64,000 nt of DNA from Branchinecta lynchi (Eukaryota > Arthropoda > Branchiopoda > Anostraca > Branchinectidae), in contig JAKZAP010000004.1 of the NCBI GenBank assembly GCA_023053575.1, forward strand, positions 1,094,861 through 1,158,860. The letters are read 5' to 3'. Below are positions 54,353-63,992 of this stretch, one piece after another. Positions within the stretch are counted from its first letter, which is position 1. The number at the start of each line of letters is the position of its first letter. A program made the translations under genes and the position numbers. The notes beneath the pieces are model-generated. The model was not told where the DNA came from and searched no databases. It saw only the letters and a program-made list of their open reading frames with translations.

Positions 54353-57300
54353 TCACAGATTTAGTCTTTTTGGCGGTTTTGATATTCGTCCAGAACGAGT
54401 TCGAACTTCCTCAGTCTTTTTACCGGTTACTTTATCCGTAGTTTGACCATGGTATTGATTAGGATTCTTGACGACCGGTTCCGAAGGGCCTGGTATGGGT
54501 TCGTCGTATTGTTTTTTTGGAGCTTTCTCGCTTTTTTCAAAACTGTCCGTTACGAGCCGTTTCTTTGGTTTTCCTAGATCAGGATCTCTAGAAGAGGATG
54601 GGGTCATAACGTCCCAAGCACGTGACTGACGTTGCTTTATTTTCTTAGCCTTTTCAGACAATTTTCGCGCTTGTTCCGCAGCTGAGGTTGGAGGGTTTGT
54701 ATATTGGTACGTTTCGAGCGAAAAGTTTTGTGAGGGCAGTCCACTGGGCCCTGGCTCATCTGGGTTAAATACGTATTCGGTCGGTGTTTGGGGTTCAGGC
54801 TCTCTAATCATTTCTGGGGCTTGGTAATTTGGGGCAAATGGATTTATGGCCTGCCACTGAATCGGTTCTTCGGCTATTGCTGGGGCCCTATTGGCTGATT
54901 CCGGTACTTTATATTCCGGAGCAAATGGGTTTAAACTTTGTTGTTTATCTCTTCGGTATTCCTGCAACAGTTCGGTTGGGGAAATTAACATGTATTTTCG
55001 AGAACCTGCTATTTCTGGTTTCATCTTCCAATGATCATAATTTGCAGGAGTGTCAAAACTTTGCCATTTTTGGTCGAAAGGTAAGGTTGTGGGCCAAATA
55101 GCTTGGTCTAAGGTTTTGCTCTCTTCTTCGTCCTCACTCAATGGATACACATCAGTGGGTGAAATGCGGTAAAAATGCCTTGACGAATTTAGTTTTGGTT
55201 TTACTTCCTCAGGTATTTCATAATCAGTTTCCGGAGAAGGGGTTCGAAAGTACGGAATTCCTATGTCCGTCGGGTGGTTGAGATGGATGGGCGAAACATT
55301 TTCTTCTACCATTAAATCCGGTTGATTTCTTCCACGTTTTGGGCTAGAAATGCGCGAAGGGAAGAATTGCATCTGATTTTGTTGTGGGTGTAAGAAACTT
55401 GGGATTTCAATATCTGAATCAAACTGCAAGCTAGGGTAACCGTCGGGGTCTGCTGGAGAGCTTGCGCGTGATTGGGAAATCTGTGATTGGTTATTCAGCA
55501 TTACTGCGACATTGGTCCCAGTTAAAGGTGCTCCTGAACTGGCATAATCATTGAACTCATCATCGTCAAAAATCGTAGGCAAAAACAGGTGATGCGGTTT
55601 CATATTCTTTAAGCGGTTTGCCAATATTGGACCTTTCTCGAATAGCGATGAGGTTTCTTTTGTTTCCGGTAGGGGTTCGGTTGTCCATGGGCTCTTTTGA
55701 TACGCTCTTTTTAGACGATTGTGGTGAGCGACGTAAGGTTTGCCTGTTTCCGTGTGTCTCAGTTGGTAAGTTAGGTCGTTTTTCTCTCTTTTTTCAACAC
55801 GATAAGGGCCTTTGTATCTGTCAGCTAGCTTCCCATCTTTTTGAATTTCAAGAAATACTAGGTCACCAGGTTGGTACGTATGGAAATTACGGGCTTTCCT
55901 GTTGTAGTACTCCGTATGATTATTTTTGGCCTTTTCGAGATTTTTCCTTACAGTCTCATAGCAGTAGCGCATTCGTGCTATTATTTCAGATTTAAAATTT
56001 GTATCTACATTGTAGAATTTTCGGCATCCAAGTATTTCATTTATAGCTGTTTTGGGTTCTCGTAGAAAGAAAACGTAATGACTTGAGTCACCTAGCGATT
56101 CCCTGAAGCTGGTATTTATAGCAAAAACTACCATTTGGAGGTATTTATCCCAGCTTGTTGGATCTTCCCGGCAAATTATGGCCAAACTGTCTCCGAGTGT
56201 TGAGTGAAATCTTTCTATCGGATTTGCTTTCGGGTTTGCCGCGCTTGTCAGTAAACGGGTGACACCGAGGATCTTAAATAGCTCTGCGTTCAGTGAATGT
56301 AGGAAGTTGGTTCCTCTGTCTGATAGGATTGCCGAAGGAAAACCGTATTTACAGAACAACTGTTCTACTAGGGCCTCCGCAATATCTGATGCTTTTTCTC
56401 CGTAAAGTGGTAATGCGAACAAGAATTTCGAAAACATATCGGTTACAGTGAGCACCGCCTTGTACCCACGTTCGGAGGGGGTTCCTGCTTTCCATATATC
56501 CATGCTTAACACCTCGTAAGGTTGAGTTGGAAGTGGGGCACTACCGAGAATTTGGATTGGTCTGGTGGGAGTCAACTTTCTTAGGTTACAGCCTGTGCAG
56601 CTTAGAATGTATTCTTTTACCTTGCTGTAAACACTAGGGCGATAAAATTCTTCCTTGAATTTATGATAGGTTTTTGCCAGTCCCAAGTGAGCTAAATCTT
56701 TGTCATGGATTTGTTTGATAGCTTCAGCGAGTAGAATTAGAGGTAAGACCGGTATCATTTTGATTTCTGCCGATTTGTAGGGCTGTGGTGCCGCATAATA
56801 TTTGCAAAGTACACCACTTTCATCAACGATAAATTGGTCCACGTCCTTTTCGAAAGATTTTAAGTCGAGAGGTAAGGTAATTGAGGACTCAACACGATCT
56901 ATTAGGTTTTTGCAGAAGTAATCGGTCTGCTGGAATTTTCGCAGGTTTTCTATGCGCAAGGGCGACTTTTTTTCTAGCACGGAAACGTTAAGTGAATCAT
57001 CAGTGTTTAAGTCGGTAGGCAAGCTTTTGGGTTGATCGATTGAATCCGGAAAAGTGTTTCTGGAAGAAGTTTTCTCTTTTGCCAGTTTTTGGTTTTTAGT
57101 CGTTTTTTCACCTTTCTTCGCTGGCACTTTTGGTCCAGCCGCATTAATGGCTAGTACTGCTTCAGTTCTTTTTTCGGAGTCCAGAATATCAAGCATATTT
57201 TGTAGTTCCGTTAGGGAAAATGTTTGGGGTTTCTCTTTTGGTGTTTCATGATCACTAGATAGTCGCGAAAGGAAGTCTGGAACTCGATTGAACTTTCCTG

Positions 57301-59563
57301 GTAAATAAATGATTTCGTAATCGTATTGGCTGAGCGTTAAGACCCATCGCGTTATTCTTGAGTTCTTTGGTTCGCGTAAACATTGGAGGTATTGCAATGG
57401 TTTGTGATCCGAGTAGATTTTTATCTTTTTCCCCAAAATGTAGTGCTTCCATGTTTCGATGAACGTAATAATCGCCAAAAACTCTTTTTCCAGAACTGAA
57501 TAATTGGTTTGAGCCGTATTCAATGTTCGGGATCCGTACTCAATGATTCGCTGACCTTTCCCATCACGGTGATAAAGTATTGCTCCTATACAATCTTTAG
57601 ATGCGTCCGTCGCCATTTCGATTTCTAGTTCCGGTTGATAGAGGGTTAGAACTGGTTCCGAGGTTATAGCAATTTTCAGAGCTTCGATAGCCTGTATTTG
57701 CTCCGGTCCCATGTGGATTTCTGCTCCCTTTTTTAGCATATTGGTAAGAGGTAAGGCAAGTTTGGAATAATTACGGATGAATTTCCGCAGGTATGACGTC
57801 ATTCCTAGGAAGGCTCGTAGTTTGGTTATGTCTGTGATGGATTTTGGATCAAATTTTGTTATCGCGCTGATTTTTGCGGGATCTGGCGAAATTTGGCCCT
57901 CACTAATTACATGTCCTAGGTAGGATATTTTCCTTTTCAAAAAGAAGCATTTTGAAGCTTTCAGTTTCAGTCCGGCATCATGAATTTTGGTCAAGGTTTG
58001 CCTGATAACTTCTTTGTGGCTTTCGAAGTCTTTGGAGAAAGCACAAATATCATCCATGAATAAGCAGATGTTTTTGTTCAGTAATCCGCGGAAGATTTTT
58101 AGCATAAGTTGAACAAAAATTCCTGGCGAAGTTTTCAATCCGAACGGTAATCTTTTGTACTGGAAAAGTCCCATGAATGGTACAGCAAATGCTAATTTTG
58201 GCCTGTCTTGTTTTCTCACTTTTATTTGGTAGAAGGCTTGGAACAGATCTAAAGTGCTGAAAATGCAAGCACCTCCCATTGCCTGAAGATTATCTACTGT
58301 CAGTGGGTTTGGGTTGCTGTTGCCCTTTAAAACAGTATTTAGGCGTCGGAAATCTGTACACATGCGTAATGAACCGTCTTTCTTTGATACGAGTACCACC
58401 GGAAAAGACCAAGGTGAGGCTGATTCCTCAATCAAATCAAGATCCATCATTTCATTTATTTTGCTTTCGACCCAAAATTTGTGTTGGTGTGGTAGCTTAT
58501 ATGGTCTTATGGATATGGGTTCAGCATTGCCAGTATCGATCGTGGCTTCTAGCAAATTTGTGCAACCTATATCTTTTTCATCCCTGGCGAAGCTCCATCT
58601 GTGATCCCAAAGTAAAGATCCAAATTCTTGTTTTTCATTTTCATTTTTTGCTTCGTTTAGGTCAAATTGTGACAAAAATGTTTCTTTTGACATTCCGTAG
58701 TCCTCATCTGAAATTTTAGTTTCGGTTTGTTCATTATTCTGGATAGATGCTATCACGTCCGGGATTAAAATTTCGTCTTGTCCGTCGGTAAAAATAGTAG
58801 CTGTGCCAATAGGTCCTGCCGGCAGTTTCATTGGATGGTTTTGGCCGTTTAGGATTTGTATTTTTCCTCGTCCATTTACTGCCGAAATCAATTGGTCGTC
58901 AATGACAATTTTAGTGTACCCCTCAAGTGGGTAACCTTCGATTATAAAGTCGCCGGAAATACAGCTGTCTGTACCTGAGTCTTCGCGTACTAACTTTATG
59001 CTTACAGTTGCATTTGTACCCGCAGAGATTGTGGTTCGCTTTTCCAGTATTACAAGCAATCTGTTTAGGGATTTGTCACTGTCTTTTTCTATTTCTTTTG
59101 GAGCTTCTGCGACGTTCGGTATTAAGCTCGGTTCCGGACTGGTACTTTTATCGGAAGGGGCGGACTTTGGTCCTAGGCTTATTATTTCAATTCCCGATTC
59201 GTGGTTAGATTTGGGGTTTGGCCGGTTAATACTATTCAGTGCTTCAATTACTGATTGTATTTGCGTGTCTCTATCTGGGATTTTGGAACGCGTGGTCGTC
59301 GAAAAGAGGGCTAGAGCTATATGGCCGTCCACTAGCGCTCGCCTTGTGATTGCGTTTGCCGTCTGGCGAGTATTGATCCCTGTTTGCCAATTCCTTCGCT
59401 GGCTGTTTCCGTAACGACCGTAGTCTTTTCGCGGAAAAACTTTCTGCAGACCGAAGCGCGCCTGATAATTTGTCCGCTGGAAGTTTTGGTTATTTGGCCG
59501 GTCGTGGTTTGCTTGTTCGAAGTTTCTTCGGTTTTGCTGATTTTCCCGGTAAACATTATTCAC
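54353..59563 (-). CDS. pol: Retrotransposon Pol: RT, RNase H, integrase, long C-terminal tail
   Basis: This 1736-codon open frame has no ATG near its start, and it overlaps the end of the pro frame by a few bases in the -1 register, so it is presumably reached by frameshift. RT lies at about residues 350-550: VLVSKKDGSLRMC, FSTLDLFQAFYQI, LPFGLKTSP and the catalytic FMDD near residue 503 (FMDD rather than the common YVDD/YIDD). RNase H is at about 640-760: MATDASKD, VLEKEF, YSDHKPL. The integrase zinc finger is at about 950-990 (H..H...C..C), with catalytic D near 1021 (SMDIWK), 1082 (SDRGTN) and E near 1114 (IERFHS). An SH3-like segment with GDLVFLEIQKDGKLADRYKGPY lies near 1250. About 450 further residues, Pro/Ser-rich with PGPSG motifs, have no recognised domain. 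Confidence 0.95.
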   Translation of the reverse strand: MNNVYRENQQNRRNFEQANHDRPNNQNFQRTNYQARFGLQKVFPRKDYGRYGNSQRRNWQTGINTRQTANAITRRALVDGHIALALFSTTTRSKIPDRDTQIQSVIEALNSINRPNPKSNHESGIEIISLGPKSAPSDKSTSPEPSLIPNVAEAPKEIEKDSDKSLNRLLVILEKRTTISAGTNATVSIKLVREDSGTDSCISGDFIIEGYPLEGYTKIVIDDQLISAVNGRGKIQILNGQNHPMKLPAGPIGTATIFTDGQDEILIPDVIASIQNNEQTETKISDEDYGMSKETFLSQFDLNEAKNENEKQEFGSLLWDHRWSFARDEKDIGCTNLLEATIDTGNAEPISIRPYKLPHQHKFWVESKINEMMDLDLIEESASPWSFPVVLVSKKDGSLRMCTDFRRLNTVLKGNSNPNPLTVDNLQAMGGACIFSTLDLFQAFYQIKVRKQDRPKLAFAVPFMGLFQYKRLPFGLKTSPGIFVQLMLKIFRGLLNKNICLFMDDICAFSKDFESHKEVIRQTLTKIHDAGLKLKASKCFFLKRKISYLGHVISEGQISPDPAKISAITKFDPKSITDITKLRAFLGMTSYLRKFIRNYSKLALPLTNMLKKGAEIHMGPEQIQAIEALKIAITSEPVLTLYQPELEIEMATDASKDCIGAILYHRDGKGQRIIEYGSRTLNTAQTNYSVLEKEFLAIITFIETWKHYILGKKIKIYSDHKPLQYLQCLREPKNSRITRWVLTLSQYDYEIIYLPGKFNRVPDFLSRLSSDHETPKEKPQTFSLTELQNMLDILDSEKRTEAVLAINAAGPKVPAKKGEKTTKNQKLAKEKTSSRNTFPDSIDQPKSLPTDLNTDDSLNVSVLEKKSPLRIENLRKFQQTDYFCKNLIDRVESSITLPLDLKSFEKDVDQFIVDESGVLCKYYAAPQPYKSAEIKMIPVLPLILLAEAIKQIHDKDLAHLGLAKTYHKFKEEFYRPSVYSKVKEYILSCTGCNLRKLTPTRPIQILGSAPLPTQPYEVLSMDIWKAGTPSERGYKAVLTVTDMFSKFLFALPLYGEKASDIAEALVEQLFCKYGFPSAILSDRGTNFLHSLNAELFKILGVTRLLTSAANPKANPIERFHSTLGDSLAIICREDPTSWDKYLQMVVFAINTSFRESLGDSSHYVFFLREPKTAINEILGCRKFYNVDTNFKSEIIARMRYCYETVRKNLEKAKNNHTEYYNRKARNFHTYQPGDLVFLEIQKDGKLADRYKGPYRVEKREKNDLTYQLRHTETGKPYVAHHNRLKRAYQKSPWTTEPLPETKETSSLFEKGPILANRLKNMKPHHLFLPTIFDDDEFNDYASSGAPLTGTNVAVMLNNQSQISQSRASSPADPDGYPSLQFDSDIEIPSFLHPQQNQMQFFPSRISSPKRGRNQPDLMVEENVSPIHLNHPTDIGIPYFRTPSPETDYEIPEEVKPKLNSSRHFYRISPTDVYPLSEDEEESKTLDQAIWPTTLPFDQKWQSFDTPANYDHWKMKPEIAGSRKYMLISPTELLQEYRRDKQQSLNPFAPEYKVPESANRAPAIAEEPIQWQAINPFAPNYQAPEMIREPEPQTPTEYVFNPDEPGPSGLPSQNFSLETYQYTNPPTSAAEQARKLSEKAKKIKQRQSRAWDVMTPSSSRDPDLGKPKKRLVTDSFEKSEKAPKKQYDEPIPGPSEPVVKNPNQYHGQTTDKVTGKKTEEVRTRSGRISKPPKRLNL

Positions 59564-59568
59564 GAAGA

Positions 59569-60045
59569 CTAAGGTTTTTTGGTTCTGTTTGAGGTTTTTG
59601 GTTTGTCTCGTCTCATATACACGCTACTGATTCTGGCAGTCTGCGCATGATCTCGAAATTCCCTTGAAAAGTCTGATTTGAAGTGCACGGTTTTATTCTC
59701 CGCATCTAGGAAAATACTGTTTTCTCTCAGAAACGGGAATCCTAGGACAACTTCGTAGGGTATATCAGAACATATCAAAAACTCAGTAGGCATAGTTCTC
59801 CCTCGAAATTTAACGTTCACGTACGCTAATTCTCGAGCTTTGAGAGAGTGGCCTGTAATTGAGCTAAGTTGCCGAGTTACTGGTCGGACTTTTCGTCTTT
59901 CGTCAGGTTTGAATTTTTCAAAAACATCTGATCTCATTAAACAACATGATGCACCGGAATCTACTAATGTTTTGGCTCTTATATCATTAAACGTGAAGCT
60001 ATTTACAATTGGCAAGTCACAATATTCATCAAACACTTCATTCAA
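59569..60045 (-). CDS. pro: Retrotransposon aspartic protease
   Basis: A retropepsin-type active site LVDSGASCCLM lies near residue 30 and a flap/strand region with VVLGFPFLRENSIF near residues 95-110, where the family has a hydrophobic-Gly pair. The frame stays open upstream of the annotated start (a TTG) into the end of gag, so it is likely translated as a gag-pro fusion by frameshifting. It ends seven bases before the pol frame's first listed codon. A run of six A in the sense strand (59575-59580) lies just before the stop and could support slippage into pol. It would process Gag and Pol inside the particle. Confidence 0.88.
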   Translation of the reverse strand: MNEVFDEYCDLPIVNSFTFNDIRAKTLVDSGASCCLMRSDVFEKFKPDERRKVRPVTRQLSSITGHSLKARELAYVNVKFRGRTMPTEFLICSDIPYEVVLGFPFLRENSIFLDAENKTVHFKSDFSREFRDHAQTARISSVYMRRDKPKTSNRTKKP

Positions 60046-60092
60046 ATAATAAGCTCTATGATTAGCATTATGCTGTCTACCTCGCTGCTGTC

Positions 60093-61205
60093 CTATGCTA
60101 TTTGTCCAGCAGCGAAAATCTCGTTTTTTGGAAAACGGTCATAACCGGTTCGGAATTCAGGATTACTATTTTCCGCAAAGTGGCTGCGTCCGGAGAAAGC
60201 TCTGGCTCCCGGGAAGTATTGATCGCAGTTTGGCCTCCGGAAAACCTGAGATTTCTGCTGGGAACGGATAATCGAAGGGAAGAATTCGTTTGGTCGGGAG
60301 CGGTTCAGGGAATGAGGGTATTTAGATGCCGGTGCTGGGTAAGCGACGTCCCGCTCGCGTTTGAAACAATTGCGCTGGATGTGTCCCTCCTTGTTGCAAT
60401 AATAGCAGATAATTGCCCTTCTGTTTGAACAATTGGGTTCGTTTTGTGGGTTTCGTTGGGGTCTCGGATGGTCATTTTCATGGTTTTCCGCGAAAGATAC
60501 TCTACGGGGCCGGGTATTGGTTGGTCTTTTGGGGGTTTCAGGTGACCGATCTCTGGTTGGGGTTTCGTAGACTGACGGTGATGACGATCTGGATCTAAAA
60601 TTATCTGGAGCCATTATCGATCCCGCTGCGTTGATTGATAATTTTCGGTGGGCTCTTACCAGATTTTCAATGGAGATCTCATTTTCAACCGCTTCAATTG
60701 CTGTTTCGAGGTTCTGTATTTGTCTGCTCACACAGATTTTAAACAGTCGTTCTGGTAAGCCGATCTTGAAATTCTCGAAGACTGCTCTTGTGAATGTTTC
60801 ATTCACCGTGTCACCCAGGGTTATTGCTGTTTTGCGTCGGACCAAGTCTGCGTAGTCTCTGACTGACATGTGCGGAAGCAAAGTTGGGATATCATATTTC
60901 AGTTTCTCGGAATCGGTTGTTTCTTTAAACCTCTTCCTGAACAGGTCAACGAACTGTCCGTAGGTCAGGGTATCTGTCATTATCGTGGCTACATATTTTA
61001 GTGCATTCCCTTTTAGTCTCAGTGGTAATATGTTTTTGAGGTTTTCCCATTCTGCGTCTCCACCCGTGTAGTTTATGATGTAGTCAAGGATTTGCAGAAA
61101 TTCGGATACGTCGGTGGCGCCATCAAATTCCGGGATGTTTTTAAGTAGGTTTGTTTTTTGAGCTTTTTCGGATGTTCCGTAAAAACGTTTTTCGGCTGTT
61201 GCCAT
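60093..61205 (-). CDS. gag: Retrotransposon Gag with one CCHC zinc knuckle
   Basis: A 370-aa structural protein. The N-terminal half has a retrotransposon capsid domain (FYGTSEKAQKTNLLKNIPEF, then YGQFVDLFRKRFKE and RDYADLVRRKTAIT). A Pro/Arg/Ser-rich linker follows, and a single knuckle CYYCNKEGHIQRNC at about residues 268-281, which binds RNA. It starts with ATG 300 bp inside the 5' LTR and ends by TAG while the protease frame is already open, in keeping with a frameshift for Gag-Pro. The frame is intact. Confidence 0.93.
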   Translation of the reverse strand: MATAEKRFYGTSEKAQKTNLLKNIPEFDGATDVSEFLQILDYIINYTGGDAEWENLKNILPLRLKGNALKYVATIMTDTLTYGQFVDLFRKRFKETTDSEKLKYDIPTLLPHMSVRDYADLVRRKTAITLGDTVNETFTRAVFENFKIGLPERLFKICVSRQIQNLETAIEAVENEISIENLVRAHRKLSINAAGSIMAPDNFRSRSSSPSVYETPTRDRSPETPKRPTNTRPRRVSFAENHENDHPRPQRNPQNEPNCSNRRAIICYYCNKEGHIQRNCFKRERDVAYPAPASKYPHSLNRSRPNEFFPSIIRSQQKSQVFRRPNCDQYFPGARAFSGRSHFAENSNPEFRTGYDRFPKNEIFAAGQIA

Positions 61206-61507
61206 TTTTCAGATTTTATATCAGGGGAAAAAAAAGGAATTAGAATATTAAATATGTTCAAACTTCATGAGGAATGCCTATCTGTTACGAGTTTTAAGCC
61301 TAAAATTTGTGATGGGTTCATTTATGGGTTTAGTTGTAATCGATGAAAAAAATGGGTTTGTTTTGGGGTTTGCATCATGTCTTTAAATATCGTCGTTAAA
61401 CATGGGTGATTGATTCATTGTTAAAAATCAAATAAGTATTAAATATTATTTATACCATCATACGGATACGTTTGGGTTTTAGTTATTGACCGCGCATGTC
61501 ACCAAAT
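61206..61507 (-). promoter_or_regulatory. Untranslated leader with primer-binding site
   Basis: Leader between the 5' LTR and gag. TGGTGACATGCG on the minus strand (about 61493-61504) is positioned as a tRNA primer-binding site (complementary to a tRNA ending GTCACCA). The tRNA is not identified. Confidence 0.5.
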
Positions 61508-62109
61508 ATGATAAACAGAAAAAGTGTGTAGGAGGAGGTTTGTTATAGTATTAGCGTGTGGCGTGCGAGCATGGTAATATTGGCGACTGGTTTGTGGTGC
61601 GAATACACCGTTATACACCGAGTCTTTTCGAAGGCGATACTCAGTTCGTAGGTCAATAACTAAAACACATTTATTAAGGTTCGTACTTACATTGAAGATA
61701 GGTTGGTTAACACTTGTCACTTAATTTGCTCAGAGGTCAACTGAACTGAGGACAGAGCCCAGGTCGAACTCCCAAGTCGAACGGAGCTCCGAGTCGAACT
61801 GGCTTCCGAACTGCGAAGTTGGTCCTTTTAAGCCCTTGGAAATGACTACAGAGTGCTATAACGAATAGTGTTACTGTTCGTACGTCCTAGCAAATCTTTA
61901 TACAGTATGAAAGGGTTGGTGACCAATGGAGTGAGTTTGTCTAGGTTCTTGATGGGGAAAAGAGTTCTTTGATTGGAGAAAAGGAAATAAACTCTTTCGT
62001 CGGAGAAAAGCGTGGGCGTTAGAGCTAGTCGGAAATAGAGAGAGTTGAGGATAGAGCTTGTTGAATAAGCTTAGATCAAGATATATTTGTATACTAGATG
62101 TATCCTCAC
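61508..62109 (-). repeat. 5' LTR of the retrotransposon
   Basis: About 602 bp, ATG...CAT termini in the sense direction. The body matches the 3' LTR base for base as far as I compared. The promoter should lie inside, but I cannot point to a TATA box with confidence. Confidence 0.9.
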
Positions 62110-62170
62110 ATGGTTGACTAAATGTTATATCAATGATACTTTCATTACCTTCAATGTTTAACAACACCAT
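62110..62170 (-). pseudogene. Penton-like gene, copy 2, first ~20 codons
   Basis: MVLLNIEGNESIIDITFSQP with start context CTAATAAATG, cut by the retrotransposon. The rest lies at 50644-51302. Confidence 0.85.
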
Positions 62171-62173
62171 TTA

Positions 62174-63004
62174 TTAGAAATATTTTTTATATATTGAATT
62201 GTAATTTCTCTTCGTAAGAAATTTATTTCGCATTAACGAATCCAAAATATCAATAGCTTCATTTCTCACCTCATCAGATGTATATCCGTTTACTCTGCTA
62301 CCTATCAAAGTGTATAATTTTGAAATCATTTCATCACAATTGATAAATATTCCAGTTCCTTGTTGTCTGATAAAGGGTATACTAGATTGAATTTTTTTTA
62401 ATCTATCCTTATAGTCTTGTATAAATAAAATAATTTTATCATACTTATTCGAACTATAACTTTTACTTTTCAGACCACCATAACTTTGACTCATAGATGT
62501 TAAATAATTCAGAGCCCCATCTATTTCGTTAGGATGCTTAAGGTAATAATGAGGCATTTTAAAATAATTATCGGTATCATTCCAGTCATCTTTATATTTA
62601 AAATTAATTTGATTTAATAATTCCACATCAATATTTAAGTTTAGATTTACGTCATATGGTTGTTCTAGATTGGGTTCTATAGCATGAGTGGGAGCTCGAC
62701 TCGATTCCTCTGAAGTAGTGGTCTGTAAAGCTGTTTTAAATGTATCACCTAATCTGACAAACCGTCTTCTTGAATTATTATCACCTTCCTGTAGTTTATT
62801 AATTATCGTTTCAGCGTTCTCTTGTAATTTTTTGATAGTATCTTTAGTGTTTTCTTTTTGTGCTATAATAACTGGAGCGTTTAATTCTGAAGCATATTCC
62901 CGAAATCCTGCCTTCTCCATCTCATTTTGTTGAACCTTTCTTCTCTGAATTTCTCTGTTCTTCACTATATCCGATAAAATATCACTCAAGCGTCTTGAAT
63001 CCAT
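62174..63004 (-). CDS. Coiled-coil Polinton protein, copy 2
   Basis: This 276-aa frame is intact and nearly identical to 8631-9461 except for a diverged block at about residues 180-225 (for example IILFIQDYKDRLKKIQSSIP versus IEFIKEYKNRLKTIQTYFP in copy 1). The first 75 residues are a charged coiled coil. The start is in TATATAAATG. It lies three bases upstream of the split penton gene and directly after the integrase gene, the same arrangement as in copy 1. Function unknown. Confidence 0.65.
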   Translation of the reverse strand: MDSRRLSDILSDIVKNREIQRRKVQQNEMEKAGFREYASELNAPVIIAQKENTKDTIKKLQENAETIINKLQEGDNNSRRRFVRLGDTFKTALQTTTSEESSRAPTHAIEPNLEQPYDVNLNLNIDVELLNQINFKYKDDWNDTDNYFKMPHYYLKHPNEIDGALNYLTSMSQSYGGLKSKSYSSNKYDKIILFIQDYKDRLKKIQSSIPFIRQQGTGIFINCDEMISKLYTLIGSRVNGYTSDEVRNEAIDILDSLMRNKFLTKRNYNSIYKKYF

Positions 63005-63020
63005 TTATATACAACTAATT

Positions 63021-63992
63021 TTATTTCATAATAAATTTTGAAAGTTCTTTTTCATAAAACCCTCCTTGAATTAATTCCCCACTTTTGTCAGATATTTCAT
63101 AAGTAATGGGAATGGTAGGTCTGATGGTTGCTATCTGAAATACTTCATCCGTATAATTAGGTAAATATCCTTTATCGAAAATACTTTTTTCTTTTTTAAT
63201 TCTGACTAAATCCCCTACTTTGACGTTTCCTGTGATTTTGTACTCATCTACTGGAGGAAACAGAGCACTAAAAACCTTTTTCTGATTAACCTTTTTACTA
63301 GCATCAACTGGTTTCATTTGTATTGAACGGTGGTACGAGTTATTATAATTACTCACAAATAAAGGTAAAATATCAATCCAGTTAGTAGTGCTATTGTGAG
63401 TGAAATATTTCCATAGCTTTTCTTTTAGCGTTCTATTGAACCGTTCAACGATTTGTGCTTTCAATTCGCTTTCAGATGCAAACCAGTGTATGCCGTTATT
63501 TTTCAAAAAAGTTTGAACATTTCTCATCACAAATTCTTTACCTTTATCAGTTTGTAGTTTCTTAGGAATTCTTTCTTTAAATATAACACTGAATGCTTTT
63601 ATTATTTCAGCACCCGTTTTGTCTTTCAGAAGGATACAACAAGCATATTTACTAAAGCAATCAATAACAGTTAAAATGTAATTTGTTTTATTATTTTCTT
63701 TTTTATATTTCTGCATGTCAACTAAATCAGCTTGCCATTGCTCATCAACATAGTGAACATACACTCGCCTCCTTTCAAAGTTATGATAGGAAGGTTTGTG
63801 TAACGTATACTCATTCTCATTTTGCAACACATTTTTTATTTTATCCTTGGAAACCTTAACACCATTTTCTTTTAATTTTCTGTAAATATCATCCACACCT
63901 GAATAATTAGAATAATACGTCTTTAAAATATCTGTTTCTCCGTTGAGGTTTTTTTTAAAAAGCGATTTTTCATTGAACCACAGATAACGCAA
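63021..63992 (-). pseudogene. Polinton integrase, copy 2, N-terminus altered
   Basis: The catalytic domain is intact: QADLVDM, QTDKGKEF and AQIVERFNRT as in copy 1, with the SH3-like end slightly shorter (NVKVGDLVRIKKEKS). The beginning differs. Upstream of ILKTYYSNYSGV the copy 1 YCMKCKK start is absent. The frame runs open without ATG context, while another frame of the same DNA reads NCVICGSMKNRFLKK and then stops (about 63915). The beginning of this gene or its neighbour has thus been rearranged, and no convincing start is in the window. It may be a 5'-broken gene or one truncated by the window edge. Confidence 0.75.

Larger units (their letters stand above)
51303..62109 (-). mobile_element. 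Ty3/gypsy-type LTR retrotransposon, 10.8 kb
   Basis: Two LTRs of about 604 bp flank a minus-strand gag-pro-pol region with RT-RNase H-integrase order. The target site GGTT is duplicated (51299-51302 and 62110-62113), and the uninterrupted site is visible in Polinton copy 1 (near 8570). A primer-binding-site candidate (TGGTGACATGCG on the minus strand, about 61493-61504) follows the 5' LTR, and a purine tract (AGAGGGAGGG, about 51912-51921) precedes the 3' LTR. The gap 51909-54352 is non-coding. Confidence 0.93.

Noticed and set aside
61898..62170. 90-codon frame starting as penton protein
   Set aside because: After the first ~20 codons it reads into the LTR; it is the broken end of the split gene, not a new protein.
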